The notes under the pieces: model-generated
Database searches by the model: none
Seen by the model: only the letters and a program-made list of their open reading frames with translations
What the model was told of the DNA's origin: nothing
Assembly (NCBI GenBank): GCA_029567025.1
Contig: JAKQLT010000148.1
Location: 1-6,112 of the forward strand
Length of the DNA: 6,112 bases
Direction: 5' to 3'
Source of the DNA: Candidatus Omnitrophota bacterium
GTDB lineage: Bacteria > Omnitrophota > Gorgyraeia > Zapsychrales > Zapsychraceae
Shown here: positions 5,554-6,112 of the stretch, one piece after another
How the letters are laid out: every line of letters starts with the position of its first letter
Numbering within the stretch: the first letter of the stretch is position 1
Program-made: the position numbers and the translations under genes

Positions 5554-5898
5554 TTAGAGCTCTCTCCACTGTTCCGAATATTTGCCGGCCACCAGCTCGG
5601 CGACAAAGACATAATATTCTTTGTCTTTGGGATAGGGCGTTTCTTTTTGCCGTTCAACCTCATTTTTTACTACTCGAAAGATTCCGTCATAAGAATACGT
5701 ACATCGGATATTTCCGCGTTCTTCTCGCGACACTGCTTGATAAGAAAAAAGCTCGCCGATGAGCAATCCAGAAGGATAAACGATATCCGGCAAAGACCCT
5801 GGTTCAATTGATTTTTCTTTTTTTGGAAAACTCGGTTCTGGGCAATCGGAGAAAAGTAAACCACAAGCGCGAAATTCAATCTTTTTCCGTGGTATCAT
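5554..5898 (-). CDS. Hypothetical protein, 114 residues
   Basis: I do not recognise this protein. It is a charged, apparently soluble sequence with no clear signal peptide or membrane helix, two cysteines in ACGLLFSDC (11-19), a third Cys at 66, and a Lys/Glu-rich C-terminal half ending in KEYYVFVAELVAGKYSEQWREL-like alternation that suggests strands. Evidence that it is real: AAGGAGG sits five bases before the ATG, the best ribosome site in the window; a TTGACA promoter lies upstream; and a GC-rich hairpin with U-tract follows its double TAA stop. It is a single-gene unit, convergent with the HD gene and divergent from a serine tRNA. An overlapping plus-strand frame is judged a shadow. Confidence 0.8.
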   Translation of the reverse strand: MIPRKKIEFRACGLLFSDCPEPSFPKKEKSIEPGSLPDIVYPSGLLIGELFSYQAVSREERGNIRCTYSYDGIFRVVKNEVERQKETPYPKDKEYYVFVAELVAGKYSEQWREL

Positions 5899-5903
5899 CC
5901 CAA

Positions 5904-5910
5904 CCTCCTT
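5904..5910 (-). promoter_or_regulatory. Strong Shine-Dalgarno fixing the minus-strand start
   Basis: On the minus strand AAGGAGG is followed by five bases (TTGGG) and then ATG at 5898-5896. Full complementarity to the anti-Shine-Dalgarno with good spacing decides the start. The other genes in the window lack a comparable site. Confidence 0.85.
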
Positions 5911-5931
5911 GTCGGAATTTCCAGTGGCATA

Positions 5932-5960
5932 AGTTTATTATAAAAGAGTCTTTTTGTCAA
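5932..5960 (-). promoter_or_regulatory. Sigma-70-type promoter for the minus-strand gene
   Basis: On the minus strand a perfect TTGACA (5960-5955) is followed after 17 bp by TAAACT (5937-5932), four of six matches to the -10. A perfect TATAAT (5942-5937) overlaps but sits only 12 bp from the -35. Either -10 would give a leader of about 30 nt before the ATG at 5898. Confidence 0.6.
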
Positions 5961-5978
5961 TATTAAAATTTCTCAATG

Positions 5979-6007
5979 TTGATTTTCAGCAATATAAAAT
6001 GTATTAT
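5979..6007 (+). promoter_or_regulatory. Sigma-70-type promoter for tRNA-Ser
   Basis: TTGATT (5979-5984), 17 bp, then TATTAT (6002-6007), five of six to the -10 consensus. Predicted start near 6014, giving a leader of about 72 nt before the mature tRNA. Its -35 is 18 bp from the -35 of the opposite-strand promoter, so the two are back to back. Confidence 0.65.
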
Positions 6008-6049
6008 GTTCAGTAGCTCGTTAGCCACGAGTCAGGATTTAATAGTCAA

Positions 6050-6076
6050 CTAGTATTCTAGTCTCTAGTTCCTAGT
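6050..6076 (+). repeat. Four CTAGT microrepeats in the tRNA-Ser leader
   Basis: CTAGT occurs at 6050, 6058, 6065 and 6072, spaced 8, 7 and 7 bases, as CTAGTATT-CTAGTCT-CTAGTTC-CTAGTCC. The tract ends nine bases before the mature tRNA start. CTAG is usually a rare tetranucleotide in bacteria, so four in 27 bases stand out. Function unknown. Confidence 0.65.
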
Positions 6077-6085
6077 CCCAAACAC

Positions 6086-6112
6086 GGAGAGGTGTCTGAG
6101 TGGTTGAAGGAG
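6086..6112 (+). tRNA. tRNA-Ser, 5' part only (cut by the window end)
   Basis: The last 27 bases begin GGAGAGG (acceptor 5' strand, 6086-6092), then TG and a D-arm TCT-GAGTGGTTGA-AGG. This is the characteristic start of bacterial class II serine tRNAs; leucine tRNAs normally begin with GCC or GCG. The anticodon, variable arm and 3' end lie outside the window, so the codon read is unknown. Upstream lies a TTGATT-N17-TATTAT promoter and a CTAGT-rich leader with a small hairpin CTCGT-TAGCC-ACGAG at 6017-6031. Confidence 0.85.

Noticed and set aside
5536..5811. Plus-strand frame overlapping the minus-strand gene
   Set aside because: It lacks a ribosome site, begins inside the terminator stem, and the opposite strand has promoter, Shine-Dalgarno and terminator.
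6050..6076. CTAGT array as a CRISPR remnant
   Set aside because: Units are five bases with 2-3 base spacers, far too short for CRISPR repeats and spacers, and no cas gene is present.
1..6112. Insertion sequences, transposases, phage genes or defence systems
   Set aside because: No transposase, integrase, nuclease or defence-type protein and no long terminal inverted repeats were seen.

Overview
The window is AT-rich bacterial DNA covering the replication-origin side of the rpmH-rnpA locus and the genes that follow it. The gene set suggests a small-genome bacterium, most likely of the Candidate Phyla Radiation (Patescibacteria). The clues are an L34 starting MPKRTYQP, a flippase plus O-antigen-ligase pair, a DUF2156-like protein, a stand-alone RSH-type HD protein, and tight gene packing with almost no Shine-Dalgarno sequences. 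The phylum is inference; no marker here proves it. The standard code (table 11) fits: all full-length proteins read through without internal TGA, and TAA is the stop in nearly every gene.

Layout. Positions 1-495 carry no gene. They look like the dnaA-rpmH intergenic region with a candidate oriC: three same-orientation DnaA-box-like 9-mers at the left end, a long A/T-rich stretch holding one exact DnaA box, a perfect inverted repeat, and a consensus-like promoter driving rpmH. Then come rpmH (ribosomal protein L34), a terminator-like hairpin, rnpA (RNase P protein) and an overlapping yidD. The usual next gene, yidC, is absent.

From 1356 to 5521 there is a same-strand, tightly spaced cluster: a Wzx-type flippase, a Wzy_C/WaaL-type O-antigen ligase or polymerase, a DUF2156/phosphatidylglycerol-lysyltransferase-C-like gene broken by one in-frame TAG, and a RelA/SpoT-like HD-domain protein. 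The first two form a plausible surface-glycan export and assembly pair. The last two are joined to what precedes them by one-base gaps with an almost identical TAATATGG junction, which suggests translational coupling.

On the opposite strand, 5554-5898 encodes an unrecognised 114-residue protein with its own promoter, the only strong Shine-Dalgarno in the window, and a GC-rich intrinsic terminator. A divergent promoter, a leader with four CTAGT microrepeats, and the first 27 bases of a serine tRNA finish the window.

No wholly new system is evident. The points most worth a second look are the amber-interrupted gene, the heptamer-type microrepeats (one array lies inside coding sequence), the origin architecture, the missing yidC, and the isolated minus-strand gene.
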